The notes beneath the pieces were generated by a model. That model worked only from the letters and a program-made list of their open reading frames with translations, made no database searches and was not told the DNA's origin. This document shows positions 37,767 to 47,543 of a DNA stretch of 64,000 nucleotides, in pieces (position 1 is the stretch's first letter; the number at the start of each line of letters is the position of its first letter). This stretch comes from Acinetobacter sp. ANC 4204. Its GTDB lineage: Bacteria > Pseudomonadota > Gammaproteobacteria > Pseudomonadales > Moraxellaceae. The stretch spans positions 1-64,000 of the forward strand of contig NZ_NEFZ01000009.1 in the NCBI RefSeq assembly GCF_002135205.1. Direction: 5' to 3'. The position numbers and the translations under genes are program-made.

Positions 37767-37790
37767 AAAGGCGCATTCTGCGCCTTTTTT
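37767..37790 (+). terminator. Terminator of the repeat lipoprotein gene
   Basis: AAAGGCGCA/TGCGCCTTT stem with TTC loop and T run. Confidence 0.82.
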
Positions 37791-38043
37791 CTTGGACATA
37801 ACTTTTTACGCTTTTTGACTATTTATGTCATGCTAGAACAGCCAAAACTGTTTACACTCAACCCACTTAGCGATTTTAAATAATATTTGTTTGACTTTAC
37901 AGTCACCAAGAAAAGCCCCTGAAACGCTTGTACCAAATTAGAAGATGTTGCACGATTGAACCATTCCAACACGTGTCAATGAAGACACGTTTTTATGTTT
38001 ATTAGGATTATAAGCTGGTTAAACCAGTATTGAGGAAAACGAG

Positions 38044-39846
38044 ATGCCACAATACAAAGCGCCCTTACGTGATATGCAATTCGTACTGCATGAGTTACTT
38101 AACGCAGAAGAACATTATTCTAAACTGCCTGCATTTCAGGAAACCGTAAGCCGTGAATTGGTTGACCAATACTTAGACGCAGCTGCAGATTTCTGTGAAA
38201 ACGAATTATCTCCAATCAACCAAAGCGGTGACCGTGAAGGTTGTACATGGAACGATGGCGTTGTTACCACGCCAACAGGCTTTAAAGAAGCGTATCAGAA
38301 ATATATCGAATTAGGCTTCCCATCTCTTTCTGCTGAAGAGCAATATGGCGGTCAAGGTCTACCAGTTTCTTTAGGTAACGTGATTTCTGAAATGGTCGGT
38401 ACTGCGAACTGGGCTTGGGGTATGTACCCTGGTCTTTCTCATGGTGCAGTACGTACTTTAGAACACCACGGTTCAGCTGAGCAAAAAGATGCGTACTTAC
38501 CAAACCTTGTTTCAGGTGTTTGGACAGGTACCATGTGCTTAACTGAATCCCATGCAGGTTCTGACTTGGGTATTATCCGTACCAAGGCTGAACCACAGGC
38601 AGATGGTAGCTATGCAATCACAGGCGAGAAAATCTTTATCTCTGCGGGTGAGCACGACATGGCGGAGAACATTGTTCACATCGTCCTTGCTCGTCTTCCT
38701 GGTGCGCCTAAAGGTACCAAAGGTATTTCGTTATTCATCGTACCGAAGTTCAATCTAAATGCAGACGGTTCTGTCGGTGAACGTAACGCAGTGCGTTGTG
38801 GTTCAATCGAACACAAAATGGGGATCCATGGTAACTCAACTTGCGTGATCAACTTTGATAACGCAAAAGGCTTCCTGATTGGACCTGAAAACCGTGGCTT
38901 AAACTGCATGTTTACCTTCATGAACACTGCTCGTATTGGTACAGCAGTTCAAGGTTTATCGGCATCTGAAGGTTCATTCCAAGGTGCGCTTGCTTATGCA
39001 AAAGACCGTTTAGCAATGCGTTCACTGACTGGCCCTAAAGCCCCAGAAAAAGAAGCAGACCCTATCATTGTTCACCCTGCTGTACGTAACATGCTTTTAA
39101 CACAAAAAGCATTTGCTGAAGGTGGTCGTGCACTGGTTTACTTATTGTCTCTACATGCAGACGTGGTTGAGCAAGGTGCGACAGAAGAAGAACGTAAATA
39201 CTCTGACAACATCTTGTCTCTACTGACTCCAATTGCAAAAGCATTCTTAACTGAAACAGGTTCAGAGTCTGCAAAACACGGTGTTCAAGTGTTTGGTGGT
39301 CACGGCTTTATTTCAGAGCATGGCATGGAACAAATCGTTCGTGATACACGTATTGCGTGTCTATACGAAGGAACAACAGAAATCCAAGCATTAGACTTAT
39401 TAGGTCGTAAAGTTTTGGGTACTCAAGGTGCAATGTTGAAAGACTTCACTAAGATTGTTCACAAATTCTGCGAAGCGAACAAAGACAATGCTGCAATGCA
39501 AGAATTTGTTGAACCACTTGCTGCGCTGAACAAAGAGTGGGGTGACCTCACAATGCAAATTGGTATGAAAGCAATGCAAAACCCAAATGAAGTGGGTGCT
39601 GCAGCAGTCGATTACCTCTACTTCTCTGGTTATGTCACCCTTGCTTACCTATGGGCACGTATGGCACTTGTGGCTCAAGAAACACTTGCTGCTGGGACAA
39701 CTGAAGTTGACTTCTATAACGCAAAAGTTACTACAGCTCGCTTCTACTTCAAGAAGATTCTTCCACGTGTTCGCTCACACGTTGACGTGATTGCTGGTGG
39801 TGTAGAACCGTTACTCGCATTAGATGCAGAACATTTTGCATTCTAA
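38044..39846 (+). CDS. Acyl-CoA dehydrogenase, first of a tandem pair
   Basis: This 600-residue flavoenzyme is of the long acyl-CoA dehydrogenase type with a C-terminal extension (AcdC/DmdC-like). It contains the FAD/substrate segments C-L-T-E-S-H-A-G-S-D-L-G near 165 and the catalytic glutamate region L-Y-E-G-T-T-E-I-Q near 440. GAGGAAAAC precedes the ATG. It is about the same length as and clearly paralogous to the next gene. The preferred acyl-CoA is unknown; fatty-acid beta-oxidation is likely. Confidence 0.92.
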   Translation: MPQYKAPLRDMQFVLHELLNAEEHYSKLPAFQETVSRELVDQYLDAAADFCENELSPINQSGDREGCTWNDGVVTTPTGFKEAYQKYIELGFPSLSAEEQYGGQGLPVSLGNVISEMVGTANWAWGMYPGLSHGAVRTLEHHGSAEQKDAYLPNLVSGVWTGTMCLTESHAGSDLGIIRTKAEPQADGSYAITGEKIFISAGEHDMAENIVHIVLARLPGAPKGTKGISLFIVPKFNLNADGSVGERNAVRCGSIEHKMGIHGNSTCVINFDNAKGFLIGPENRGLNCMFTFMNTARIGTAVQGLSASEGSFQGALAYAKDRLAMRSLTGPKAPEKEADPIIVHPAVRNMLLTQKAFAEGGRALVYLLSLHADVVEQGATEEERKYSDNILSLLTPIAKAFLTETGSESAKHGVQVFGGHGFISEHGMEQIVRDTRIACLYEGTTEIQALDLLGRKVLGTQGAMLKDFTKIVHKFCEANKDNAAMQEFVEPLAALNKEWGDLTMQIGMKAMQNPNEVGAAAVDYLYFSGYVTLAYLWARMALVAQETLAAGTTEVDFYNAKVTTARFYFKKILPRVRSHVDVIAGGVEPLLALDAEHFAF

Positions 39847-39901
39847 GCTGAATATCTCAATTGATATTTGAAATGTTGTACTCTTGAGTACAGAAATAGA
39901 G

Positions 39902-39935
39902 AAAGGACGGTCATAGCTTTGACGGTCCTTTTTCT
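39902..39935 (+). terminator. Terminator between the two dehydrogenase genes
   Basis: A 12-position stem with one mismatch, AAAGGAC-G-GTCA against TGAC-G-GTCCTTT, with T5 following. Confidence 0.75.
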
Positions 39936-40041
39936 TTATAAATAGAGCGTTATTTCGCTTGGGTCATCTGACAACATCCACCGTTGTCCATTAAGCTGTC
40001 CTAAGTCTACAGAGATTCAAACAATAAACAGGTGAACGAAC

Positions 40042-41823
40042 ATGCCAATTTATAATGCCCCACTTGCGGATATGAAGTTTATCCTCAATGACGTTTTCAA
40101 TGCTGAACAGTTCTGGCAGTCTAATGAAAATCTTGCTCATGTAGACAGCGCAACGGCTGAAGCGATCCTCGAAGAAATGGCTAAATTTGCGCAGAACGTT
40201 ACCCTGCCTTTAAACCGTACAGGTGATGAAGAAGGTGCAACTTATAGCAATGGTGCAGTCACCACACCTGCTGGTTTTAAAGAAGCATTTAAGCAATATG
40301 CTGAAGGCGGTTGGATTGGCTTAGCAGCTGATGAAGAATGGGGCGGTCAAGGCATGCCTAAAATGCTGACCGTTCTTGCAGATGAAATGCTGTTCGCAAC
40401 CAACCCATCATTTATGCTCTATCCGCTACTTTCTGTTGGTGCTGGTATGGCACTGAACAGCTATGCCTCTCAAGAGCAAAAAGAAACGTATTTACCTAAA
40501 ATTTACTCAGGTGAATGGTCTGGAACAATGTGCTTAACAGAGCCACATGCAGGTACAGATCTAGGCATTATCAAAACTAAAGCTGAACGTAACGAAGACG
40601 GCACCTATAACATTACAGGGACTAAAATCTTCATTACTGGCGGTGACCACGACTTAGCTGAAAACATCATTCACTTGGTTCTAGCGAAAACACCAGATGC
40701 ACCTGCGGGTTCACGTGGTATTTCATTATTCATCGTACCTAAATTCTTGGTGAATGCAGATGGTTCTGTCGGTGAACGTAATGCAGCAGGCCCAGGTTCA
40801 ATTGAACATAAAATGGGGATCAAAGCGTCTGCGACTTGTGTGATGAACTTTGACGGTGCCAAGGGTTTCTTGGTCGGTAAAGAAAATGAAGGCCTTGCGG
40901 CGATGTTCGTGATGATGAACTACGAACGTTTGTCGATGGGTATCCAAGGTTTAGGTGCATCTGAATTTGCTTACCAAAATGCTGCCCAATACGCAACAGA
41001 CCGCCTACAAGGCCGTAGTGCATCAGGTGTTCAATCACCTGCTAAGCCTGCAGACAGCATTCTTGTGCATGGTGACGTTCGTCGTATGTTGCTGAATGCA
41101 CGTGCGAACAACGAAGCATCGCGTGCCTTTGCTGTCTATGTCGGTCAACAACTTGATATCACCAAGTTCTCAACAGACCCTGAAGCTGTGAAAGCAGCCA
41201 ATGACCGTGTGGCACTGCTAACTCCAATTGCAAAAGCCTATTTAACCGATACTGCTTTTAATGCAGTGATTGATTCACAAATGGTCTTCGGTGGTCATGG
41301 TTATATTCGTGAATGGGGCATGGAGCAATGTGTACGTGACTTACGTATTGCACAAATCTACGAAGGTACGAACGGTGTTCAGTCTCAAGATTTAATTGGT
41401 CGTAAAACTATTAAATGTGGTGGTGCATTTATCGCAGACTACATTTCTGAAATCCGTGACTTTGCTAACAGCTTAGACGCTGACCTAAACTTCATTAAAG
41501 ATGCAACACTCGATGCAGCAACTGAAGTGGAAGAAGTAACCAAGTATATTCTTGAACGTGCTGCTGAAAGTGCAGAGTTTCCAAATGCTGCAGCAGTGGA
41601 TTACTTACATGCAGTCGGCTTACTTAGCTTTGCTTATATGTTTGCAAAAATTGCCAATGCGGCCAAAGCCAAAGATGGTGATTTCTATCAAAACAAATTG
41701 GCGCTTGCGGCTTACTTTACACAGCGTATTTTGCCTGAAATCGACTTACGTATTGCAAAAGTAAAAGCGGGTGCAGAAGTTATCATGAACTTCTCTGAAG
41801 ACTACTTCACCAACCAAGCTTAA
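40042..41823 (+). CDS. Acyl-CoA dehydrogenase, second of a tandem pair
   Basis: This 593-residue paralogue of the preceding enzyme has T-E-P-H-A-G-T-D-L-G in place of T-E-S-H-A-G-S-D-L-G and I-Y-E-G-T-N-G-V-Q in the catalytic region. AGGTGAACGAAC lies directly before its ATG. A terminator separates it from the first gene, so the two may be expressed independently. The differences around the substrate site suggest different chain-length preference. Confidence 0.92.
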   Translation: MPIYNAPLADMKFILNDVFNAEQFWQSNENLAHVDSATAEAILEEMAKFAQNVTLPLNRTGDEEGATYSNGAVTTPAGFKEAFKQYAEGGWIGLAADEEWGGQGMPKMLTVLADEMLFATNPSFMLYPLLSVGAGMALNSYASQEQKETYLPKIYSGEWSGTMCLTEPHAGTDLGIIKTKAERNEDGTYNITGTKIFITGGDHDLAENIIHLVLAKTPDAPAGSRGISLFIVPKFLVNADGSVGERNAAGPGSIEHKMGIKASATCVMNFDGAKGFLVGKENEGLAAMFVMMNYERLSMGIQGLGASEFAYQNAAQYATDRLQGRSASGVQSPAKPADSILVHGDVRRMLLNARANNEASRAFAVYVGQQLDITKFSTDPEAVKAANDRVALLTPIAKAYLTDTAFNAVIDSQMVFGGHGYIREWGMEQCVRDLRIAQIYEGTNGVQSQDLIGRKTIKCGGAFIADYISEIRDFANSLDADLNFIKDATLDAATEVEEVTKYILERAAESAEFPNAAAVDYLHAVGLLSFAYMFAKIANAAKAKDGDFYQNKLALAAYFTQRILPEIDLRIAKVKAGAEVIMNFSEDYFTNQA

Positions 41824-41840
41824 TTAGTTTAAACACGATA

Positions 41841-41871
41841 AAAAACGCCTGACCAGTCAGGCGTTTTTTTT
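41841..41871 (+). terminator. Terminator of the second dehydrogenase gene
   Basis: AAAACGCCTGA/TCAGGCGTTTT stem with a CCAG loop and T8. Confidence 0.88.
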
Positions 41872-41961
41872 AACGTCAGCTTTTTATAATCAACTTCTCG
41901 TCATTTGCATGAAATTTGCATATGATTCAATATAATATCTGCAAAGTATGAGGAGGCTAGC

Positions 41962-42459
41962 ATGACCAACCGTGATCCTAAAATAGAGAAAATTGAAACC
42001 CTCCTCGATAAACTAGGCAATACTGCAGTAGAAAGTTTTCACTATGTGGCTTTATTTATTATTGGCTGTATGGTGATTTGGTCGGCTGGTCATACTGTTT
42101 ATGAGATCCTAACCATTAAACAATATGCCTCGATTGATGATATTTTACTGTTATTCATCTACTTAGAGCTGGGTGCAATGGTCGGTATCTACTTTAAAAC
42201 CAACCACATGCCTGTTCGTTTCTTAATTTATATTGCGATCACTGCCCTCACTCGGCTACTCATTTCGGACATCCAACACGACCACAAAGCCGATATGGAT
42301 TTAGTCATTATCACAGGCTCAATATTAATTATGGCTCTTGCCATTCTGGTGGTTCGTTATGCGTCATGGAATTATCCTTCGGTGATTCGGGATAAACATG
42401 CTGACAAACCCTTAGCTGAAGGCAAAACACCACGTCCACAAGATGATGAACTCGCTTAA
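41962..42459 (+). CDS. psiE: PsiE-family membrane protein
   Basis: This 165-residue protein has four predicted membrane helices (about 24-46, 58-80, 83-105 and 118-140). The phosphate-starvation-inducible PsiE family signature is present around F-H-Y-V-A-L-F-I-I-G and Y-L-E-L-G-A-M-V-G-I-Y-F-K. Its role is not established. AGGAGG seven bases upstream gives a strong start. I saw no Pho box by eye. Confidence 0.87.
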   Translation: MTNRDPKIEKIETLLDKLGNTAVESFHYVALFIIGCMVIWSAGHTVYEILTIKQYASIDDILLLFIYLELGAMVGIYFKTNHMPVRFLIYIAITALTRLLISDIQHDHKADMDLVIITGSILIMALAILVVRYASWNYPSVIRDKHADKPLAEGKTPRPQDDELA

Positions 42460-42474
42460 TTTTTATTGACCATT

Positions 42475-42507
42475 AAAAAACCCTCCGTATAAACAACGGA
42501 GGGTTTT
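42475..42507. terminator. Bidirectional terminator between psiE and the RcnB-like gene
   Basis: AAACCCTCCGT/ACGGAGGGTTT stem of 11 bp with a 7-base loop and T/A runs on both sides. Confidence 0.85.
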
Positions 42508-42528
42508 CTGTATCAATCAAAGATTCAT

Positions 42529-42984
42529 TTATTTTGAATCCGGCTCTAAAGCATAACGTCCATTTTCAAAAATCCAGTGCATGCCTTCAGGTGGGTCTGG
42601 CAGCCCTAAACGTCGCCAATCGGTAATCAATACATAATCACGGCTTTCAATGCTGGAATCGCCATCCCCGTACACATAGCTATTGGTTTCCTGACTATAA
42701 GTTGAATAACTAGGCGCTCGATAAATAATACTCACACCTGGTCGCATCGGATACCCGCCATGAGGAGGATGGTGCGGAGGTGGTCTGTGATGAGGAGGCT
42801 CAATTGGAGGCGGTGATGTAGGTCGCGTGGTTAAACCCTGATAAGGCCCCGCATAAGTTGGAAAACGTTGCGTTTGCGAAGTCAGCGGTTTTCCATAATA
42901 GCGCGTCACTGGTTGAGCAAAACTCAGTGCAGGAAATAAGCTGAGTAAACTTATTCCATAGATTATTTTTAAATATTTCATCAT
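42529..42984 (-). CDS. RcnB-like periplasmic protein
   Basis: The 151-residue exported protein has a signal peptide ending S-F-A near residue 23. A central Pro/His-rich stretch (P-P-H-H-R-P-P-P-H-H-P-P-H-G-G) could bind metal. A C-terminal D-W-R-R-L-G-L-P-D-P-P-E-G-M-H-W fits the RcnB (nickel/cobalt homeostasis) domain. E. coli RcnB helps the RcnA exporter, but no rcnA is nearby, so a metal role is tentative. Confidence 0.72.
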   Translation of the reverse strand: MMKYLKIIYGISLLSLFPALSFAQPVTRYYGKPLTSQTQRFPTYAGPYQGLTTRPTSPPPIEPPHHRPPPHHPPHGGYPMRPGVSIIYRAPSYSTYSQETNSYVYGDGDSSIESRDYVLITDWRRLGLPDPPEGMHWIFENGRYALEPDSK

Positions 42985-43178
42985 CTTCCTCCACTGAGGT
43001 GAATATTATTATTTTAAACCAATTTAATGGATAAAAAATGTACAAACTGTCGATTTTAGATCATTGCTGGTTATCGTCGCTATAAGGTGACAAACTGGAT
43101 TTCTTTGAAAATCAAAAATCACAGGAGTTTTCAGTTTATACTTAGCCTTAGTTTATAATTGTATTGGATGATCACGCC

Positions 43179-43631
43179 GTGGCTGAATTAAGTTTTGATC
43201 GACTCTATGAATATTTTTGCAAAGTTCCCAGTATTCAAAAAAATCTGATTGATGCTTATGGTACAGATGGAAAAAGTGCGTGGTGGTTTAAGTTCCAAAT
43301 TGATGTAGATCATCCTTTGGCATGGCAAACCGTGCAAGAACTTGGGCATGTGTTGAACTATATTTCTAAAAATGAGCGCCTCCCGACACAGTTTTTACCT
43401 GTCTCACCTCCACCGTACATGAATGGTGAAGCCAAGCAATTCTTAGCATGGGTCATTCAGTGTAACCACGCTGACTTTCCACCCGATGTCATTTGTGACT
43501 GGTTAGAAGCACGTCTGCCAAGTCCAGTAGAAAATGCTGAAAAATGGAAAATCAAAACCGATCTACATGAACTCGATAAGATGACCGATAAAGATTTGGA
43601 TCAAATCATCCCGCCCAATCCTGAGCAGTAA
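43179..43631 (+). CDS. Conserved hypothetical soluble protein
   Basis: I do not recognise a family in this protein of about 150 residues. It is acidic and Trp-rich (S-A-W-W-F-K-F, F-L-A-W-V-I-Q, C-D-W-L-E-A-R) and has no signal peptide or membrane segment. GTG 43179 (M-A-E-L-S-F-D-R) is taken as start; a TTG five codons earlier is the alternative, and neither has a strong ribosome site. It is a single gene with its own terminator. Confidence 0.7.
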   Translation: MAELSFDRLYEYFCKVPSIQKNLIDAYGTDGKSAWWFKFQIDVDHPLAWQTVQELGHVLNYISKNERLPTQFLPVSPPPYMNGEAKQFLAWVIQCNHADFPPDVICDWLEARLPSPVENAEKWKIKTDLHELDKMTDKDLDQIIPPNPEQ

Positions 43632-43655
43632 AATCTTAAAAATTAAATCTCCCTC

Positions 43656-43684
43656 AATCCCTCTTTAAAAAGAGGGATTTTTCA
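43656..43684 (+). terminator. Terminator of the hypothetical gene
   Basis: AATCCCTCTT/AAGAGGGATT stem of 10 bp, then T4. Confidence 0.75.
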
Positions 43685-43751
43685 TCTTGCACAATATAGG
43701 AGAAGTACCGCTTTTCATGAAACGGCAAGAAATGGAAAAAGGAATTCGAAA

Positions 43752-45215
43752 TTAAAACGTCGACAAACCACTCCACTCCATAAAGCGGTATAGCCCATAT
43801 TTGAGTTTTGACTCATCTTTATATTGCTCATAGTCCACACTCATTTGACGACCATTTAAGTTCGACCATGCCCCATCAAAATATTGCTGAGCATCTGTAA
43901 ACACCGCTGCTTTAGACTGACCAATCACACGTAAATTAGTCTCCAAGTTATAATTTTTCAAATTACGTGCAGTAAAATTCGCTGAACCCAAAATGAGCTC
44001 TGCTTCTTGCGCATGGCGTTTTAAAACCATTTTGCTATGACACTGTTCCCCTTGAGTATTACACCAACGCACTGTAATACCGGCATCGTTAAGCTCAGAC
44101 GCAACTTGGCGGTTGGGGATTCCATTCTTTTGACGACCAAATGCATCTTTATTGGGATCGAGTAAAATCCGAAGTTTAACGCCACGGTTCTGTGCATCTT
44201 TTAAAGCATTGATAATTTGACGCTCAGACAAATAGAACATCGCCAAATCAATCTGATCATTGGCTTTTGCGTTATTCAACAAGTTGAGTGTTGCATCTAG
44301 GATTGCTTTTTCAGTCAGCACTTGAACTTGAGGCTGGGATGGACTGGCTTCAAACTCCCCCATAATCACCATCGGTACATCGCCCTGAGACATGTGAGCC
44401 ACAGTTTGCTCTGTTTTCAAGACATCAATTGCGGTATTGCCTGTCACCAACAGCGCTACATTGGAATGTCGCGAACTGCCATCATGCGGATTCGCAGATG
44501 TCACCAAGGTCTTCCAACCTTGTGCGGTATCGACCACTAAAGTTTTGCGATGATTGGCTTTAAAATTAAATAGGTTTAAATAGCTGCGTAGCGTAATTTT
44601 TCCATCCCCAAATGGATTGCCTAACCAACCACCATCGGGATTATTGCCTGCATTTTGACAACAGATATACCAAAAACCTGACCAAACAGGGTTAGAAGCA
44701 CGGAGCGGACGTAAATCAGTTTCGATCACATCCACACCCGCCTGACGCAGTTTACGGTAATGCTCAGGTAAGAGCCCGCCATAGACTGAGTTAATCGGGT
44801 CAGTGATGACTTTGATTTCAATATTCGGATGCAAGCTACGCTTGACAATCAATGCATCGGTCAACTGACGAGTCAACGCCCGTTGTGATACTTGAGATGT
44901 ACCCACTTCATCATTAAACAAGAACATATCCAGCACAATCGTGGTTTGTGCATCTTCAATCAACTTAAACACTTCGTTGAAAATATGGTGATCTTGTTGC
45001 TGTTTACCTTGTGCATCAATATAGGTTTGATCTGCAATAAATTTGACATCGGCATGACGTAACTTGCCAGTATAGTCCAACCCATCAGGCAGTGGTTTAA
45101 CAGTATGATAAACCGCTGAGCTTAAGTAAGTTAGAGCCAGCAAGCCCACCACGACACCAACGTAACGAGTCGCAGTCCAGTTGAGCTTTTGATGTAATTT
45201 TCGAAAGATACGCAT
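43752..45215 (-). CDS. Phospholipase D-fold membrane-anchored protein
   Basis: The 487-residue protein has an N-terminal membrane segment (about 18-38) and two PLD half-domains of the cardiolipin-synthase type. The first HKD motif is complete, H-R-K-T-L-V-V-D. The second reads H-S-K-M-V-L-K-R and lacks the aspartate, while the following G-S-A-N-F-T is kept. A terminator hairpin ends only five bases before the ATG, leaving no ribosome site. The substrate, phospholipid or other phosphodiester, is unknown. Confidence 0.85.
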   Translation of the reverse strand: MRIFRKLHQKLNWTATRYVGVVVGLLALTYLSSAVYHTVKPLPDGLDYTGKLRHADVKFIADQTYIDAQGKQQQDHHIFNEVFKLIEDAQTTIVLDMFLFNDEVGTSQVSQRALTRQLTDALIVKRSLHPNIEIKVITDPINSVYGGLLPEHYRKLRQAGVDVIETDLRPLRASNPVWSGFWYICCQNAGNNPDGGWLGNPFGDGKITLRSYLNLFNFKANHRKTLVVDTAQGWKTLVTSANPHDGSSRHSNVALLVTGNTAIDVLKTEQTVAHMSQGDVPMVIMGEFEASPSQPQVQVLTEKAILDATLNLLNNAKANDQIDLAMFYLSERQIINALKDAQNRGVKLRILLDPNKDAFGRQKNGIPNRQVASELNDAGITVRWCNTQGEQCHSKMVLKRHAQEAELILGSANFTARNLKNYNLETNLRVIGQSKAAVFTDAQQYFDGAWSNLNGRQMSVDYEQYKDESKLKYGLYRFMEWSGLSTF

Positions 45216-45218
45216 AAC

Positions 45219-45253
45219 AAAAAACCTAGTCCAATATGCTCAGACTAGGTTTT
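45219..45253 (-). terminator. Hairpin terminator between znuD and the PLD gene
   Basis: AAAACCTAGTC/GACTAGGTTTT stem of 11 bp with an 11-base loop, followed by TT-G-TT and then the ATG of the PLD gene on the minus strand. Confidence 0.8.
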
Positions 45254-45368
45254 ATTGTTTGATTTTTCAAGAGGATTTCTGTTGTCGATGTTTTGGCAAC
45301 CTCTCCACAAAGGAGAGGAAGCACCTCTTCTTTACGGAAAAGGTTGGGTTGAAGCTTGAAGTAGCATT

Positions 45369-47405
45369 TTAGAAACTAAAGTCGAGCCCAACTGTGAAGT
45401 TACGCCCCACTTGTGGAATGGTCGATAGGAATGAAGCATGCGAATAAACCGTCTCATCCAAGAGGTTATTGGCTTTGAAATACACACGATAATCATTGCC
45501 CTGCATATATTGACCATTATACGCCAAGCCAAGATTTACCATGTTATAGCCCGCAGTTTCCGTTTCATAGCTTGCAATTCGATCTTGCTCAAATACATGG
45601 TAATACTCTGCCGTACCCGACCACGTATCACTAAAGTTTGCATTCACTTTGGTGCCTAAACGACCAGCAGGCACTCGCGGAGCATTTTCATTGTCAATTT
45701 TGCCACGTACATAGTCACCAAACACGCTCATCTTATACACATCATTGATGGCATAAGACGCTTCTGCTTCAGTCCCATAAAAACGCGCTTTGTCTTGAGT
45801 GTAGTCTACTAGACGGAAGTTTTCATAACGGTCAGTGGTTTGTGCATAAATATAGTTGTCATACCAGTTGTGGTAGACATGCACGTGATAATCAACTTTA
45901 TCCGTGTCGTAATGGAAACCTAACTCCAAGTTATTGGATTTTTCAACATCGAGATTTTCATTACCACGTTCATAGGTATTGGTCGCTAGGTGGTTACCAT
46001 CAGCATAAAGCTCTTGCGCTAAAGGTAAACGCTCTTGATGAGATCCAACTAAAGACAGTTTATAGTTGGGTGCAAACATCCAGTTCACAGCACCCGAATA
46101 AGATACGCCATAATCATCATAGTCTTTTCGATCAGACTCAATATCAATGGTCTGCTGATCGACACGCGCACCGAATTCAAAATGGAAGTCCTTCCACTGC
46201 TTATGTTCTAAACCAAATACGCTCCATTTTTGCGTCTTGGTTGGGTCTAAAATGGACTCTTCACCAGTGATATCTAATTTTTGTTGATTGTACTGTACGC
46301 CAACCACACCTTCCCAATCTGCAATTGACTGATGCACCAACTCTAAACGCGCATCATAACCCTTACTTTTAAAGGTAGTTGCAACACTATCGCTTTCAAT
46401 TTCATCATGTTGATAATCAGTATAACTGGCATGAGCACGTAGTTTATCGAACCCTACAAACGGATTTAAGACTTCTGTACGGAAATCATAACGTTCTGAC
46501 TTTAAGTCAACCCAAGGCCCTGCCTCGTGTTCTTCATGATCATGGTCATGCCCATCGGCACCACAATGTAAATGGTCATCGTGCGGATGACAGCTTTCAT
46601 ATTCATGATTATGCCCCGGTAGACCATATTGATCTTGACGATTGGTATAGGCGATACCCGCAAAACCGCGCTCCCCAATCCATGAACCCCCTATACTGAC
46701 AGTTTCACCTTTGGCAAAGGTATTTCCAACACGGCGTTCTTTTTCGAGTTCACCCTCATGCTCATGGTAGTAGTTCGGGGCAATATAGTCATTTGCTTCA
46801 CGCTTTGAACCCTCAACCCGTAGAGCAAACTGACTTCCCAACGCAACAGTCGCCCCAGCACTTGCCAATTTTTCGTCGCTACCCGTGTTGTAACGTAACC
46901 CTGCCGTACCTTCGATACCCTTTTCAGGCATGCTTGTTGGAATTTTTTGGTCGGTCACATTAACCAAACCACCCACGGTGCCTGCACTATACAATAGGGT
47001 TGAAGGACCACGAATGATTTCAACTTGTTTCGCCAAAATCGGATCAACCGTCACGGCATGGTCCGGCGATAAAGCCGAGACATCAGCGGTTTCTGAGGCG
47101 TGTTGTAAGACCTTCACTCGTGGGCCATCTTGACCACGAATCACTGGTCGGCTTGAACCTGAACCATATTGATTTGAATACACCCCCAACTCATCTGCCA
47201 AAGCATCTCCAATGGTCGGTGCACGTTCTTTTAATGTTTTTTGCTCGATCACCTGATCGGCGACTGCAAAGTCTGCCGCTGTTTGTACCAAAGGATGGGC
47301 TTGACTGGTCAACGTTTCTAGTTGTGTTGTTGCTTCCTCTGCAAAAACCCCTGGTGCGACGACAGTAAAAATAGAAAGCGTAATCAAATTTTTATGAAAA
47401 GACAT
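45369..47405 (-). CDS. znuD: ZnuD-type TonB-dependent zinc receptor
   Basis: The 678-residue outer-membrane receptor has a signal peptide cut near V-F-A (about residue 22), a plug with I-R-G-P-S-T-L-L-Y near 132, and a barrel ending V-G-L-D-F-S-F. An extracellular loop near residue 275 is rich in histidine and acidic residues (C-H-P-H-D-D-H-L-H-C, then H-D-H-D-H-E-E-H), the hallmark of ZnuD. A Zur-type operator overlaps its promoter. It takes up Zn2+ during zinc limitation. Confidence 0.9.
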   Translation of the reverse strand: MSFHKNLITLSIFTVVAPGVFAEEATTQLETLTSQAHPLVQTAADFAVADQVIEQKTLKERAPTIGDALADELGVYSNQYGSGSSRPVIRGQDGPRVKVLQHASETADVSALSPDHAVTVDPILAKQVEIIRGPSTLLYSAGTVGGLVNVTDQKIPTSMPEKGIEGTAGLRYNTGSDEKLASAGATVALGSQFALRVEGSKREANDYIAPNYYHEHEGELEKERRVGNTFAKGETVSIGGSWIGERGFAGIAYTNRQDQYGLPGHNHEYESCHPHDDHLHCGADGHDHDHEEHEAGPWVDLKSERYDFRTEVLNPFVGFDKLRAHASYTDYQHDEIESDSVATTFKSKGYDARLELVHQSIADWEGVVGVQYNQQKLDITGEESILDPTKTQKWSVFGLEHKQWKDFHFEFGARVDQQTIDIESDRKDYDDYGVSYSGAVNWMFAPNYKLSLVGSHQERLPLAQELYADGNHLATNTYERGNENLDVEKSNNLELGFHYDTDKVDYHVHVYHNWYDNYIYAQTTDRYENFRLVDYTQDKARFYGTEAEASYAINDVYKMSVFGDYVRGKIDNENAPRVPAGRLGTKVNANFSDTWSGTAEYYHVFEQDRIASYETETAGYNMVNLGLAYNGQYMQGNDYRVYFKANNLLDETVYSHASFLSTIPQVGRNFTVGLDFSF

Positions 47406-47432
47406 GGAACTGACTCAAGTTACAAGTTTTGA

Positions 47433-47455
47433 ATATTGTTATAATATAACATTCC
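47433..47455 (-). promoter_or_regulatory. Zur box overlapping the znuD promoter
   Basis: The perfect palindrome GTTATAATATAAC is centred at 47444 and fits the gammaproteobacterial Zur consensus core. On the minus strand a promoter can be read as TTATTG (47466-47471), 17 bases, TATATT (47443-47448), so the operator covers the -10 element. Repression under zinc-replete conditions is expected. Confidence 0.75.
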
Positions 47456-47543
47456 ATTTTTATTGCAATAAAAAACATTTCTATTTTAAAAAGCAGTTAA
47501 ACTGAATCATAAATTTTAAGTCTATGTAATTTAAGACATAACA

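Noticed and set aside
46379..46699. His-rich plus-strand frame within znuD
   Set aside because: It is antisense to the histidine-rich loop of the receptor and has no start context.
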